Position numbers and translations under genes: made by a program. Shown piece by piece: positions 7,951 to 18,112 of a stretch of 42,029 nt of DNA. The notes beneath the pieces are model-generated. The model did no database searches and was not told the origin of the DNA. It saw only the letters and a program-made list of their open reading frames with translations. The stretch is from Armatimonadota bacterium (GTDB lineage: Bacteria; Armatimonadota; DTGP01; JAKQQT01): NCBI GenBank assembly GCA_029564025.1, contig JAKQQT010000507.1, positions 1-42,029 on the forward strand, given 5' to 3'. Each line of letters starts with the position of its first letter. Position 1 is the first letter of the stretch.

Positions 7951-10323
7951 TCATGCGGCTGTGATCTCCCCGACGCCTTCCACCGTTCGTCCGCCCGGCA
8001 AAACGACGATCATCCGCGTGTCTGGCGGGCCGGACGCGTGAACCTTGCAGGCGCCATCCTCGATTTCCCAGGACACCCGCACGTCGCCCCGCCGCGTGGC
8101 GACGGTTCCGTTCGCCCAGGCCAGAGGTCCGGGTTGCGGCGCGATGCGAACGGCTTCGAATCCCGGCTTCGCGGGTTGAACTCCCAGCGTCTCCGCAACG
8201 AACTCGTAAATGGGCACGCTTCCCCATCCGTGGCAGTCGGAGCGTCCGTGGATGGGATCCTCCGGCCAGGTTGTGACGTGCAGGTCGGCAAGGCCGATCC
8301 ACTGGTCGAACAACTCATAGGCGCGGTGGTACAGGCCGGCCTTCTTCAACGCGCGGAAGAGGTAGAACTGCATGGCCCAGTTCATCTGTGAAAGCGACTT
8401 ATCTTCCAGGCAGGCCAGTGCCAGGTCGGACCGCAGTTCCTCCGATGCGGCGCCGCTCAGGATCGCCCATACTTGCGGATGTACGCTGGTAGCCGGCAAT
8501 CCGGGGCTGTCGCGGAAAAGGCCGCTCTTTCCGTCCCAGCAGTAACGGCGAACGGCGGCGTTCACCTCGGCGGCACGTTCGCGGTACTCGCCGGCGCGAT
8601 GCGCGTATCCGGCCGGTTCCGCCAGTTCGGCGGCGGTCTTCAGCGCTGATGCGTACAACTGGCTGAACACCGTCGCGGGCTTGTCCGGCGAACCGGGCGG
8701 CATACCCGCGTCCCAACCCTTCACCCAGTCAAAATACGGCCAGTAGTAGAAGCCGCCGACCAGACCGTCAGGGGTGAGGCGCCGGTCAAACCAGTCCAGC
8801 ACGGAATCCACGGCGCTACGGTAACGGCGTGGTACTTCACGGTCGCCTGTTAGTGACCAGTGGTCGTAAAGCATGAATATCCAATGCAGGGCGAAACCGG
8901 GGATGATCTGCGGCACCACGGTAGGCGTTCTGCTCTGCACCAGTCCGCTGGGGTGCCAGGAGCAATGGTAATCGTGGATGGCTTTCAGCATGGGGCGTGT
9001 GTCCCCCGTCATGCACGCGGCGAACAGCGCTTCCAGGCGGGTGTCCATCGTGTACTGCAATTGCTCGTAATACGGGCAGTCTATAAATGTTTCGTGCAGA
9101 CAGCGCTGGACGGTGCGAACGCTGATGTCCCAGAGTTCCGCGTGCCTGGGGTCGGCGCTTTCGAACCGGCTTCTGACCTCCAGGGGATATCCGGTTTCGA
9201 TATAGGTGAGCGGTCGTACAACCAGTGGTTCCGCGCCGACCTTGATGTGCACGCGCACGAAACGGAATGTCCGGAACCAGAAGGGCTGGTAGGTTTCATC
9301 GGCCCCTCCGGGCCGGTAGCGGTCGTTCAGGCCGAAAATGCCGCCTTCCGCGGGATCGTCGCGAATGCCCTTTTTAACCCATGCCTGGCCTTCCTCGCCC
9401 TGTCCGTAGGCTTCGGCATACGTCAGGCGAATTTCACTGCCCTTGCCGCCCGAAACGGAAAGGCGGATGTAGCCGGTGGTCAATTCGCCTGCGTCAAGGT
9501 CGATGGTCCATTCGGAATCGGGAGGCAGTTCCGCGTCGTTGGCGAGACCGCACAAAGCGGCCGAAACGACCTTTGGCTTGACGGAACCGGTGTGGATGCC
9601 CAACGCGACTTTGCCGCAAGCCAGCCCGCGCCTGGTTTCGTACAGCGGCGGGATCGGGCGGGGCGTCAGGTTCCAGCAACTGAAGTCGGTGCACATTTTG
9701 CGGTCCGGGCTGAGGCCGGGATAAAACGGCACGGCTGGAATCCAACGCGAGTCGTCGTAGGTCTGATCGGTCCATCCGTGCGGAAGCAGGCCGCCTTCCA
9801 CGTCTTCGGTCTGGCCAAACAGTTCGGTGCCCCGTGTGGCGTGAAACCGGATTCCCTCGCCGCGCAGGACGAGCCACTGACCGTTGGTGTCCACGCACTC
9901 GCCCTCTCCGGTCCATTCGCCCTGCAGGAAGAAGCCCCCGTAAGCGGCGCGGTAGACGGATGAAATGCCGACGGAATCCATGCGGTAAGGCTCGGCGGTG
10001 TGAAAATGAAGCACACGGGCGGCCAGGATGTTCTGGCCGGCGTGGAGATACGGGGAAACATCGACGGTTTCGTAGTGCTGTCGCCAGTAGTCGCCCTTGC
10101 ACGGTCCGACCGAAACGCGTTCCCCGTTGAGAAAGAGTTCGTAGCGGCTGTCGGCGGACACGCGAACCGTCAGCCGTGCGCCCGGTTCCGCCTGGAAGGT
10201 ACGGCGGAAGTATCGGACTTCGTGCTCGCCCGGTACCGTTCTCGGTATGCCCTCGTCCCAGATCCAGTAGGCGGTCCAGTCCGGCGGAGCAATGTCGGTG
10301 GTTAATTCTCGCGGCGCATCCAT
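7951..10323 (-). CDS. Alpha-L-rhamnosidase-like glycoside hydrolase (GH78-type)
   Basis: WTAYWIWDEG...EVRYFRRTFQAEPGARLTVRVSADSRYELFLNGERV..., RYPGGADETYQPFWFRTFRFVRV-type core, CLHETFIDCPYYEQLQYTMDTRLEAL; start at 10323 has AAAGGGG 8 nt upstream. Confidence 0.88.
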   Translation of the reverse strand: MDAPRELTTDIAPPDWTAYWIWDEGIPRTVPGEHEVRYFRRTFQAEPGARLTVRVSADSRYELFLNGERVSVGPCKGDYWRQHYETVDVSPYLHAGQNILAARVLHFHTAEPYRMDSVGISSVYRAAYGGFFLQGEWTGEGECVDTNGQWLVLRGEGIRFHATRGTELFGQTEDVEGGLLPHGWTDQTYDDSRWIPAVPFYPGLSPDRKMCTDFSCWNLTPRPIPPLYETRRGLACGKVALGIHTGSVKPKVVSAALCGLANDAELPPDSEWTIDLDAGELTTGYIRLSVSGGKGSEIRLTYAEAYGQGEEGQAWVKKGIRDDPAEGGIFGLNDRYRPGGADETYQPFWFRTFRFVRVHIKVGAEPLVVRPLTYIETGYPLEVRSRFESADPRHAELWDISVRTVQRCLHETFIDCPYYEQLQYTMDTRLEALFAACMTGDTRPMLKAIHDYHCSWHPSGLVQSRTPTVVPQIIPGFALHWIFMLYDHWSLTGDREVPRRYRSAVDSVLDWFDRRLTPDGLVGGFYYWPYFDWVKGWDAGMPPGSPDKPATVFSQLYASALKTAAELAEPAGYAHRAGEYRERAAEVNAAVRRYCWDGKSGLFRDSPGLPATSVHPQVWAILSGAASEELRSDLALACLEDKSLSQMNWAMQFYLFRALKKAGLYHRAYELFDQWIGLADLHVTTWPEDPIHGRSDCHGWGSVPIYEFVAETLGVQPAKPGFEAVRIAPQPGPLAWANGTVATRRGDVRVSWEIEDGACKVHASGPPDTRMIVVLPGGRTVEGVGEITAA

Positions 10324-10485
10324 GGTCATTTCCCCTTTCGTGTACGTCATCAAGTTAGTTCACAGCGGCCAGCGCAGTCGAGCGTTGCGGACCGGCGCAA
10401 CCGGAGGCGTCCGCGGGCGTCCAAGTATGATGGGCGGATGTTCTTTGCTCTTATTTTCCGTCAAAACACAGGGGGTTGAAAGAAC

Positions 10486-11508
10486 ATGACACGGAATCGC
10501 TGGATGATGGCGGCAGTCGCGTTGTTTGCCGTTCAGGCCTTGAGCGTGGCGGAGACATCGAAAAACGTTTTGCTGATCGGGTGGGACGGCGCGCGCCGCG
10601 GTCACGTGGAGAAAATGCTGGAAAGGAACGAACTGCCGACGCTGGCCGCGTTGAAAGCCGAAGGGAAGATGGTGAACATCAACGTCACCACCGGCGCCAC
10701 CGACACGAAAGCAGGGTGGAGCCAGATTTTGACCGGGTATCACCCAAACACCACGGGTGTCCACTCAAACGGGAAGTACCAGCCAATCCCGAAGGGATAT
10801 ACCATTTTCGAGCGCGCTGAAAAAGCGTTTGGAGACGACAAGGTGTACACGGCGATGATCGTGGCCAAGTCCGGCCACGTGGACGCCGCGGGCCCGGTGA
10901 AAGTCCCGTATCAGCGCTGGAAGACGCGAAGCGAGAAGGGTCCGCTGAAGAACCTGCCGGAACAGGCGCGACTGCGGCGCAACGGCATGAAGGTCATCCA
11001 GGAAGGCGCTCGGCGTTTCGTCGTGGCGCCGGGCAAGCCGTACTTCAACGCGAAGGATGGAATGGACCTTTTTGTGAACGGACTGAAAACGGACGAGGCC
11101 GTTTCAACGAGGACGCTGTCCGAAATCGAGAAGAACAAGGACAAGCGGTTCCTCATTTTCGCGCATTTCGCCCGGCCGGACCACGACGGACACCAGTTCG
11201 GCGAGGGTTCGAAGGAATACAGCGCCGGCTTGAAGGAAGACGACGAGTGGACCGGCAAGATCATCAAGCGCCTCAAGGAGATGAACCTCTACAAGGACAC
11301 CACCGTGTATGTAGTGGTGGACCACGGTTTTGACGTCGGAAAGACCACCCACCGCAACGCGCCCTACGTGTTTATGGCGACCAACGACACCGAGGTCCGG
11401 CGTCCGGGCGATCGGGCGGACATCGGTCCCACCGTCCTTAAGCGCCTGGGTATCGATATCGCCAAACTGGAGCCGCCGCTTTTTGGGAAGCCGCTGACTG
11501 AACGCTGA
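10486..11508 (+). CDS. Secreted alkaline-phosphatase-superfamily (phosphodiesterase/sulfatase-like) hydrolase
   Basis: Signal peptide MTRNRWMMAAVALFAVQALSVAE; metal-site-like NVLLIGWDGARR, FARPDHDGHQFG, VYVVVDHGF. Confidence 0.8.
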   Translation: MTRNRWMMAAVALFAVQALSVAETSKNVLLIGWDGARRGHVEKMLERNELPTLAALKAEGKMVNINVTTGATDTKAGWSQILTGYHPNTTGVHSNGKYQPIPKGYTIFERAEKAFGDDKVYTAMIVAKSGHVDAAGPVKVPYQRWKTRSEKGPLKNLPEQARLRRNGMKVIQEGARRFVVAPGKPYFNAKDGMDLFVNGLKTDEAVSTRTLSEIEKNKDKRFLIFAHFARPDHDGHQFGEGSKEYSAGLKEDDEWTGKIIKRLKEMNLYKDTTVYVVVDHGFDVGKTTHRNAPYVFMATNDTEVRRPGDRADIGPTVLKRLGIDIAKLEPPLFGKPLTER

Positions 11509-11584
11509 AAATAAACAGCAAAAATAGCCGCGCCGATGTGGCCGCGTCGCGAATCCGGACGTACAATTAAGGCGTCGGTGACAG

Positions 11585-11617
11585 GGGGTTTCCGAATCAC
11601 CGGAAGCCCCTTTTTTT
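11585..11617 (+). terminator. Rho-independent terminator of the phosphodiesterase-like gene
   Basis: 10-bp stem GGGGTTTCCG / CGGAAGCCCC (one G.T), loop AATCAC, followed by TTTTTTT. Confidence 0.8.
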
Positions 11618-11687
11618 GCTGGTCTTTCGCCGGGTCCTTCGCCGGGCTGTCTGTTGCTATCGGAGGAGACGGTGGAAGGGGGATTCC

Positions 11688-14600
11688 ATGGTATACCACA
11701 AGCGTTATCTTCTGACTCTTTTGCTCTTCCTGATCCCGGCGTCTGCGTGCCTCGCCGCAACATACACCGTAACATCGGCGGACGAAGACGGCCCCGGCAC
11801 GCTGAGGCAGGCCATTACCGACGCCAACGGCGACTCGGAAGCCGACGTCATCGCCTTCAGCCTGCCGCCGCCATACGAAATCAGCGTTTCTACAAACCTC
11901 CCGGCGATGTCCCAGCCGGTTACCATCGACGGCTCGACACAGGCCGGTTTCACCGGACCGCCGCTTGTTTCCCTAGTCGGAGCGGGCGCCTCCGAAGGGC
12001 TTGTCATCGAAACCGGTGGCTGTCAGGTCAGATGCCTGAACATCCGGAACTTCACCGGCGCCGCAATCACCATCCGCTGGGGCGCGGAGAATTCAGTTAC
12101 GGGTTGCTGGCTCGGTCTGGACGCATCGGGCGAGAACGCCGTGCCCAACAACCGCGGCATTATTCTTCAATGGGGAACAACCGACAACACCATCGGCGGA
12201 TTGTCCGGCGGCGACCGGAACGTCATTTCCGGCAACACGGAAACCGGGATCCACATCACCGACTGGAGCACGTCACGCAACAAGGTGCTGGGTAACATCA
12301 TCGGTCTGAACGCCGCCGGAACGAAGGCCGTTCCCAACCGGTTGGGAGTCGCCGTTTGCTGTGACGCATCAGACAATGTCATCGGCTCCACCGCGGTCGG
12401 GGGACGGAACATCATTTCCGGCAACTATGAGGCCAATATCCAGTTCGACGACCGACTGGGCGGCAACGTCATCAGCGGCAATTACATCGGCACCACGGTC
12501 GACGGCCTGGAGGTGCCGATCGACGCCGGTATGACGAAAGGGGTTGAACTCTGGAACAGTGTCGGGCAGATAATCGGGCCGGGTAACGTCATCGCTGGTC
12601 ACACGGAAGCCGGCATCCGCATCGGTGGTGTGTATTCCGTGAACAACAGAATCATCGGCAACTGGATTGGCGTCAAGTCGAACGGTACCGAGCCTCTGCC
12701 GAACGGCGACGGCATCAAGGTTGATAACAACGCCCACGACAACACCATCGGGGGAACCTCCGAGAGCACCCGGAACATCATCTCCGGAAACTCCCAGGTC
12801 GGTGTCCGCCTCAACGGGCCGGGCGTCACCGGCAACGTTGTCTGCGGCAACTACATCGGCCTGGATCCGGTCGGTGAAAACGCTGTCAGGAACGGCGAAT
12901 ACGGCGTGGCTATCCAGGACAGGGCGTCCGGAAACACCATCGGAGGCACACAATCCGAGGCGCGCAACGTTATTTCCGGAAACCAATCGGACGGTGTGCG
13001 CCTGGAAAACCCGGGAACGACGGCCAACGTTGTATCCGGAAACTACATCGGCCTCGACGCCACGGGTTCATTCGCTGTGTCCAACGAGGGAACCGGCATC
13101 AGCGTTACGGACCAGGCTTCTCGAAATACGTTCGGCGGAACTGCTTCTGGAACGCGGAACTACATTTCGGGCAACAAGGGCTGTGGAATCTTCATCGACG
13201 GTATCGGCACCACGTCAAATGTCGTTCAGGGCAATGTCATCGGCCTGGAAAAGACGGGACTCAGCGCCGTGCCTAATGAAAACCAGGGTGTGGTTGTTGC
13301 GAACGGCGCGGTGGATACGCTGGTGGGTGGAACCGCGGCGGGCGCAGGAAACATCATCTCCGGCAACAATTCCCACGGTATCGAGGTTTCCGGCCGCGAC
13401 ACCGCGCGCACCATCGTTCAGGGAAACACCATCGGCTTGAATGTACCGCGCAACGTCACCGTCGGCAACAACGGTAACGGAATCATGGTCAGTTGGGAGA
13501 CGAGGTTCAACCTCATCGGTGGAACAGCGCCCGGCGCAGGCAACCTGGTGACCGGCAACAGTTCCGGCATCCACGTCGAGGATGCGCACGACAACGTGGT
13601 TCAGGGGAATCTCATCGGAACCGACCCGACCGGCCGCCAGAACCTCGGCGCGGGCTGGGCCGGCGTGAACATCGCCCAGGGCTCGCAGAGGAACATCATC
13701 GGAGGCGCCGGGGCCGGTGAGCGCAACATCATCGTGGGCGGCTGGTCGGGCGTGGCCCTCGTTGATTCCGGCACGGCGCACAACGTCGTTCGCGGAAACC
13801 ACATTGGCGTGGACATCACCGGGAATATCATCCTGGGCGGCGGTGACCATGCCGTGAACATACGCGAAGGCGCCCACGAAAACGACATCGGGGGACCGGG
13901 AACCGGCGACGGCAACATCATCGCTGGCTACGGAGGCAACGGTGTCGTGCTGGCAGGTAACGTGAGCCCGGTGCGGAACCGCATACTCCGCAACTCCATC
14001 CGAAACCACAATCTGCTGGGAATCGACCTGGAACCTGCCGGCGTGACGCGAAATGACGCCCGTGATAGCGACACCGGACCCAACATGTTGCAGAACTATC
14101 CGGTACTGACGTCGGCCGCCTACAGCGCAGGCAATATAGACATCACAGGCACGCTGAACAGTGTTCCGTCCACCACATTCCGGCTGGAATTCTTCAACAA
14201 CGCCCTTTACGTTGCGGGAGCCTATGGGCAGGGTGAGGTGTATCTCGGCTCGCAGAATGTGACCACCGACGCCTTCGGTAACGCGGCGTTCAACGTGTCA
14301 TTGCCCGCGCCTTCCAGGCCGGGCGCCGGGGTCACCGCGACGGCCACGGATTCCGCCGGTAACACGTCGGAGTTCAGCCTGTCCGTAAAGGTCGCCGACC
14401 TGCCCGTCGAGAGCAGTCTCGTGGTGACCAACGTGTACGATTCCGGCGAAGGCTCACTGCGGCAGGCGATACTGGATGCCAACGCCAGGGCCGGCCTGGA
14501 CACCATCACCTTCAACATCCCCGGCGGCCTCCAGCAGATAGCACCCGTTTCACCACTGCCACCAGTCACCGAATCGGTGGTCATTGACGGCACAACACAA

Positions 14601-17600
14601 CCTGGCTTCACCGGAACGCCGTTGATCGTCCTCGGCGGATGGTCCAGCGGAAACTGCGACGGCCTGGTCATCCAGGCGGACTCGTGCGTCATCAAGGCGT
14701 TGAATATCGAGGGATACGCGCGGGCCGGCATCGTTCTGGAGAGCGGCGGAAACACCGTAACCGGATGCCAAATCGGTATCGACCCGACCGGGATATACCG
14801 GTCACCGTGCACGCCGGGTATTCTGGTGCAGGGTGATAACAACATCATCGGCGGCTCCACGGCGGCGGAGCGGAACGTTATCTCGGGCAACAACAGTGCC
14901 GGAATTCTCCTGGACGGCGCCGCCGGCACGATGGTCACCGGCAACTTCATCGGCCCTGACCCGAGCGGTATGCTCGAGATCGCCAACCTGGACTCGGCTG
15001 TGCAGTTCCTCAACGGCGCCAACAACAACGTTATCGGCGGCCTGGGTGCCGGGCAGGCGAACCTGATATCCGGCAACTACGCGGCGGGTGTCGAACTGCG
15101 CGGCCCGGATGTGACACTCAACACCATCCAGGGCAATTACATCGGCGTCGACGTGACCGGGGTGGAGCCGCTGGCCAACCACTGGCTGGGCGTCCGCCTG
15201 TGTTCGGGAGCCCATCATAACACGGTGTCGAAGAACGTGATATCGGGCAACTGGCACAACGGCGTCGAGATTGCCGATACCGGTTCCGACGGTAACTCCG
15301 TCCTGCAGAACGTCATCGGATTGTGCGTGATGGGTGATGCGGCAATTCCGAACAATGCGGGTGTTGTGGTTCGGTACGGCAAGGACGCTGTGGTTGGCGG
15401 AAACACCATCTCGGGCAACATTAACAGCGGTATTGAACTGAGTGAGACTTCGGCCAACCGGGTTTATGGAAATCTGGTCGGCACGGACGTTACGGGTAGT
15501 TTGCCTCTGGGCAACATGGCTCACGGTATTGTCCTTCTTGGAGCAAGCCACGACAACGTCATCGGCGGACTGGCTCCGGGCGACGGCAATATCGTCTCTG
15601 CCAGCGGTTCCAGCGGTATTCAGTTCTACACCGAAGGAAACCGGGACAACCTGGTGCAGGGCAACATCATCGGGTTGGACATCACCGGCACGAAGCCGCT
15701 GGGCAATGCCCGTGAAGGCATCAGTCTGTGTTGCGGGGCTTCAAACAACACCATCGGAGGTACGGTGGCGAGCGCTCGCAACGTCATCTCCGGCAATTAC
15801 GGCGCCGGCGTCGGCGATTGGGCGACAAACACCCGTATTCAGGGTAACTATATCGGAACCGACGTAACAGGCGCCACCGCCGTTGGCAACGCTTACCAAG
15901 GCGCATACCTGAACTCCACTAACCCGATGGTACTCAACAACGTGGTGTCCGGCAACATGGGAGGAGGTATCGTCCTGCAGAACTCCAGCGGCGGTGTGGT
16001 GCAGGGAAATCACGTGGGGACGAATGCGGCGGGAACGGCCGCCGTCGGCAATTACTGGCAAGGCATCGGCCTGTTCTGGGCCAACAGCAACCACGTCATC
16101 GGCGGCAGTCTCCCCGGCCAGGGAAACCTGGTGTCCGGCAACTTCGGAAACGGCGTCCAGGCCAGTGAACTCAGCATCTCCAACGTTCAAATCCTCGGCA
16201 ACCGCATCGGCGTTCAGGCCGACGGCGTATTGCCTCTGCCGAACCGTCAGAACGGTATCGAGTGCTTCAGTGGCGTCACCGGCGTCACAATCGGCGGAAC
16301 GGCCGCGGGCGCCGGAAACACCGTCGCGTTCAACGGCGAGCGGGGCGTGTGGATACGCGACGGCTACAACGGCTCCTGCACAGGAATCGCCGTGCGCGGC
16401 AACTCAATTCACAGCAACACCCTCCTCGGTATCGATATCGGGCCGGAGGGTGTTACGCCCAACGATAACCTGGACGCCGACACCGGGTCGAACGGATTGC
16501 AAAACTTCCCGGTGCTTACGAAAGCCACGCTGTCAGGCGGTCAGGCGACCGTCACCGGCACGATGAACAGCAAGGCGAACACTGTTTACGCCGTCGACTT
16601 CTTCTCGGGACCCGCCTGCACCGCGCCGTGCACTCAACAGGGCGCTGTGTACCTTGGTTCGACAAGCGTGACCACGGATGCCGCCGGTTCGATACCCGTC
16701 AGCGCCACGGTTCCGTGCGCCCTGCCGGCAGGCAGTGTCATCACCGCCACGGCGACTTCTCCCACGGGCGACACCTCGGAGTTTTCAGCCGGGGTGAATC
16801 TGGTGGACTTCAAGCCCGTTCTGGCTGTGACCAATGTGGCCGTCGATGATTCGCTTGGTAACAACAACGGCGTCATCGACTACAACGAGTGCGTGAAACT
16901 CACGGTCACCTTCGGCAACACCGGGGCGACGGACGCAACCGGCGTGACGACGGGGATGAGCGTGACGACATCGGGAGTGACGGTTGTCGACGCCTCGGCT
17001 CCGGTGCCGGATATCCCGGCCGGGGGTACGCGAGCCAACACCACTCCGTACAAGATCGGCGTCTCGCCGTTATTCGTATGCGGAACACCAATCACCGGTA
17101 CGATTCAGGTGACGTGCGGGCAGGGCGTGTACAACGTCCCATTTGCCGTCGCCACCGGCACGGTTTCGTCGCCGATCACATACACGGCAACGGGACCGGT
17201 TGCCATACCGGACGGCGACCTGGCAGGCGTTGACCTACCAATCAGCGTTTCCGGACTCAGCGGTACTCTGGCGGATGTTACGGTAGCGCTGTACATCAGC
17301 CACACGTGGGATTCCGACCTGGACATCAGCCTGATCGGGCCGGACGGCACGAAGGTGGCGCTGGCGTCGGGCAGGGGAGGTTCCGGAGACAAGTTCGGGG
17401 CGGACTGCCCGGCCGGTTCGAACGATACCATCTTCGACGACACGGCGGCGAACTCCATCGCAACCGGAACGGCCCCGTTTACCGGATCCTTCCGTCCGGA
17501 ACAACCGCTCTCCGCGTTTTACGGCAAGGCGGGCGCGGCGGTGAACGGCACGTGGAAATTGCACGTGGTTGATGTCGTATCGACGGACGCGGGAACGATC

Positions 17601-17915
17601 GAATGCGCCTCTGTGACCATTCGGGAGAGAACTTGTTCGGACGGCGGCGGAACCTGCTCCGGAACGTTCATCTACGGCGACGCAAACGGAGACGGACTGG
17701 TCAATGCGGACGACGTGAAAGCGCTGTTGAAGGCGGTGGGCGGTCTGGCGCGCACGAAGCCGATGAACGGAACGGCCGATATCAGCATCGCCGCCGTTGA
17801 CACCGCACCGAAGCCCTCCGCCGATCCACGCGGATTCGGCGATGGAAAGCTGACTATGGCGGACGTGGCGCGGTTGATACGCCATCTGAACGGCAAGGAG
17901 CCGGTTTACCCGTGA
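11688..17915 (+). CDS. Giant secreted right-handed beta-helix protein (two complete modules) with proprotein-convertase P domain and dockerin-like C-terminus
   Basis: 2076 aa from MVYHKRYLLTLLLFLIPASACLA (signal peptide); repeated N(T/V)IGG...RN(V/I)ISGN...GNYIGxDxTG; two GxGSLRQA(I)xDAN N-caps; P domain VALYISHTWDSDLDISLIGPDGT...NGTWKLHVVD; YGDANGDGLVNADDVKALLKAVGG...GDGKLTMADVARLIRHLNG. Confidence 0.9.
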   Translation: MVYHKRYLLTLLLFLIPASACLAATYTVTSADEDGPGTLRQAITDANGDSEADVIAFSLPPPYEISVSTNLPAMSQPVTIDGSTQAGFTGPPLVSLVGAGASEGLVIETGGCQVRCLNIRNFTGAAITIRWGAENSVTGCWLGLDASGENAVPNNRGIILQWGTTDNTIGGLSGGDRNVISGNTETGIHITDWSTSRNKVLGNIIGLNAAGTKAVPNRLGVAVCCDASDNVIGSTAVGGRNIISGNYEANIQFDDRLGGNVISGNYIGTTVDGLEVPIDAGMTKGVELWNSVGQIIGPGNVIAGHTEAGIRIGGVYSVNNRIIGNWIGVKSNGTEPLPNGDGIKVDNNAHDNTIGGTSESTRNIISGNSQVGVRLNGPGVTGNVVCGNYIGLDPVGENAVRNGEYGVAIQDRASGNTIGGTQSEARNVISGNQSDGVRLENPGTTANVVSGNYIGLDATGSFAVSNEGTGISVTDQASRNTFGGTASGTRNYISGNKGCGIFIDGIGTTSNVVQGNVIGLEKTGLSAVPNENQGVVVANGAVDTLVGGTAAGAGNIISGNNSHGIEVSGRDTARTIVQGNTIGLNVPRNVTVGNNGNGIMVSWETRFNLIGGTAPGAGNLVTGNSSGIHVEDAHDNVVQGNLIGTDPTGRQNLGAGWAGVNIAQGSQRNIIGGAGAGERNIIVGGWSGVALVDSGTAHNVVRGNHIGVDITGNIILGGGDHAVNIREGAHENDIGGPGTGDGNIIAGYGGNGVVLAGNVSPVRNRILRNSIRNHNLLGIDLEPAGVTRNDARDSDTGPNMLQNYPVLTSAAYSAGNIDITGTLNSVPSTTFRLEFFNNALYVAGAYGQGEVYLGSQNVTTDAFGNAAFNVSLPAPSRPGAGVTATATDSAGNTSEFSLSVKVADLPVESSLVVTNVYDSGEGSLRQAILDANARAGLDTITFNIPGGLQQIAPVSPLPPVTESVVIDGTTQPGFTGTPLIVLGGWSSGNCDGLVIQADSCVIKALNIEGYARAGIVLESGGNTVTGCQIGIDPTGIYRSPCTPGILVQGDNNIIGGSTAAERNVISGNNSAGILLDGAAGTMVTGNFIGPDPSGMLEIANLDSAVQFLNGANNNVIGGLGAGQANLISGNYAAGVELRGPDVTLNTIQGNYIGVDVTGVEPLANHWLGVRLCSGAHHNTVSKNVISGNWHNGVEIADTGSDGNSVLQNVIGLCVMGDAAIPNNAGVVVRYGKDAVVGGNTISGNINSGIELSETSANRVYGNLVGTDVTGSLPLGNMAHGIVLLGASHDNVIGGLAPGDGNIVSASGSSGIQFYTEGNRDNLVQGNIIGLDITGTKPLGNAREGISLCCGASNNTIGGTVASARNVISGNYGAGVGDWATNTRIQGNYIGTDVTGATAVGNAYQGAYLNSTNPMVLNNVVSGNMGGGIVLQNSSGGVVQGNHVGTNAAGTAAVGNYWQGIGLFWANSNHVIGGSLPGQGNLVSGNFGNGVQASELSISNVQILGNRIGVQADGVLPLPNRQNGIECFSGVTGVTIGGTAAGAGNTVAFNGERGVWIRDGYNGSCTGIAVRGNSIHSNTLLGIDIGPEGVTPNDNLDADTGSNGLQNFPVLTKATLSGGQATVTGTMNSKANTVYAVDFFSGPACTAPCTQQGAVYLGSTSVTTDAAGSIPVSATVPCALPAGSVITATATSPTGDTSEFSAGVNLVDFKPVLAVTNVAVDDSLGNNNGVIDYNECVKLTVTFGNTGATDATGVTTGMSVTTSGVTVVDASAPVPDIPAGGTRANTTPYKIGVSPLFVCGTPITGTIQVTCGQGVYNVPFAVATGTVSSPITYTATGPVAIPDGDLAGVDLPISVSGLSGTLADVTVALYISHTWDSDLDISLIGPDGTKVALASGRGGSGDKFGADCPAGSNDTIFDDTAANSIATGTAPFTGSFRPEQPLSAFYGKAGAAVNGTWKLHVVDVVSTDAGTIECASVTIRERTCSDGGGTCSGTFIYGDANGDGLVNADDVKALLKAVGGLARTKPMNGTADISIAAVDTAPKPSADPRGFGDGKLTMADVARLIRHLNGKEPVYP

Positions 17916-17925
17916 TAACACGGAA

Positions 17926-17956
17926 GGAAGGGGGCATTTGACCTCTGCCCCCTTCC
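17926..17956 (+). terminator. Hairpin terminator after the beta-helix gene
   Basis: Perfect 11-bp stem GGAAGGGGGCA / TGCCCCCTTCC with 9-nt loop, 11 nt after the stop; downstream T-tract is weak. Confidence 0.65.
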
Positions 17957-17976
17957 TGTTGTAAAATCTGTGTGCT

Positions 17977-18052
17977 GGGCCTGTGGCGCAGTTGGGAGCG
18001 CGCCTCAATGGCATTGAGGAGGCCAAGGGTTCGAATCCCTTCAGGTCCACCA
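17977..18052 (+). tRNA. tRNA-Ala (anticodon GGC), CCA encoded
   Basis: 76 nt; acceptor GGGCCTG/CAGGTCC, anticodon arm CCTCA-ATGGCAT-TGAGG (GGC), T-arm AAGGG-TTCGAAT-CCCTT, terminal ACCA. Confidence 0.95.
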
Positions 18053-18064
18053 CCGGACTGTATC

Positions 18065-18095
18065 GACCCCGCCCGGAAGGGCGGGGTCTTTTTTG
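18065..18095 (+). terminator. Rho-independent terminator of tRNA-Ala
   Basis: Perfect 10-bp stem GACCCCGCCC-GGAA-GGGCGGGGTC followed by TTTTTTG. Confidence 0.9.
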
Positions 18096-18112
18096 TTTTG
18101 GAGGTTCGCACG

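Noticed and set aside
8860-9963. 367-aa plus-strand ORF opposite the GH78-like gene
   Set aside because: Antisense to a clearly coding GH78 reading frame; no recognisable motifs.
11760-16800. Possible CRISPR or DNA tandem-repeat array
   Set aside because: Periodicity (~190-200 nt) is in frame and protein-level (beta-helix coils); repeats are too diverged and without spacer architecture.
17977-18052. tRNA-Ala as integration site of a mobile element
   Set aside because: No integrase, att-like duplication of the tRNA 3' end, or composition change seen nearby.
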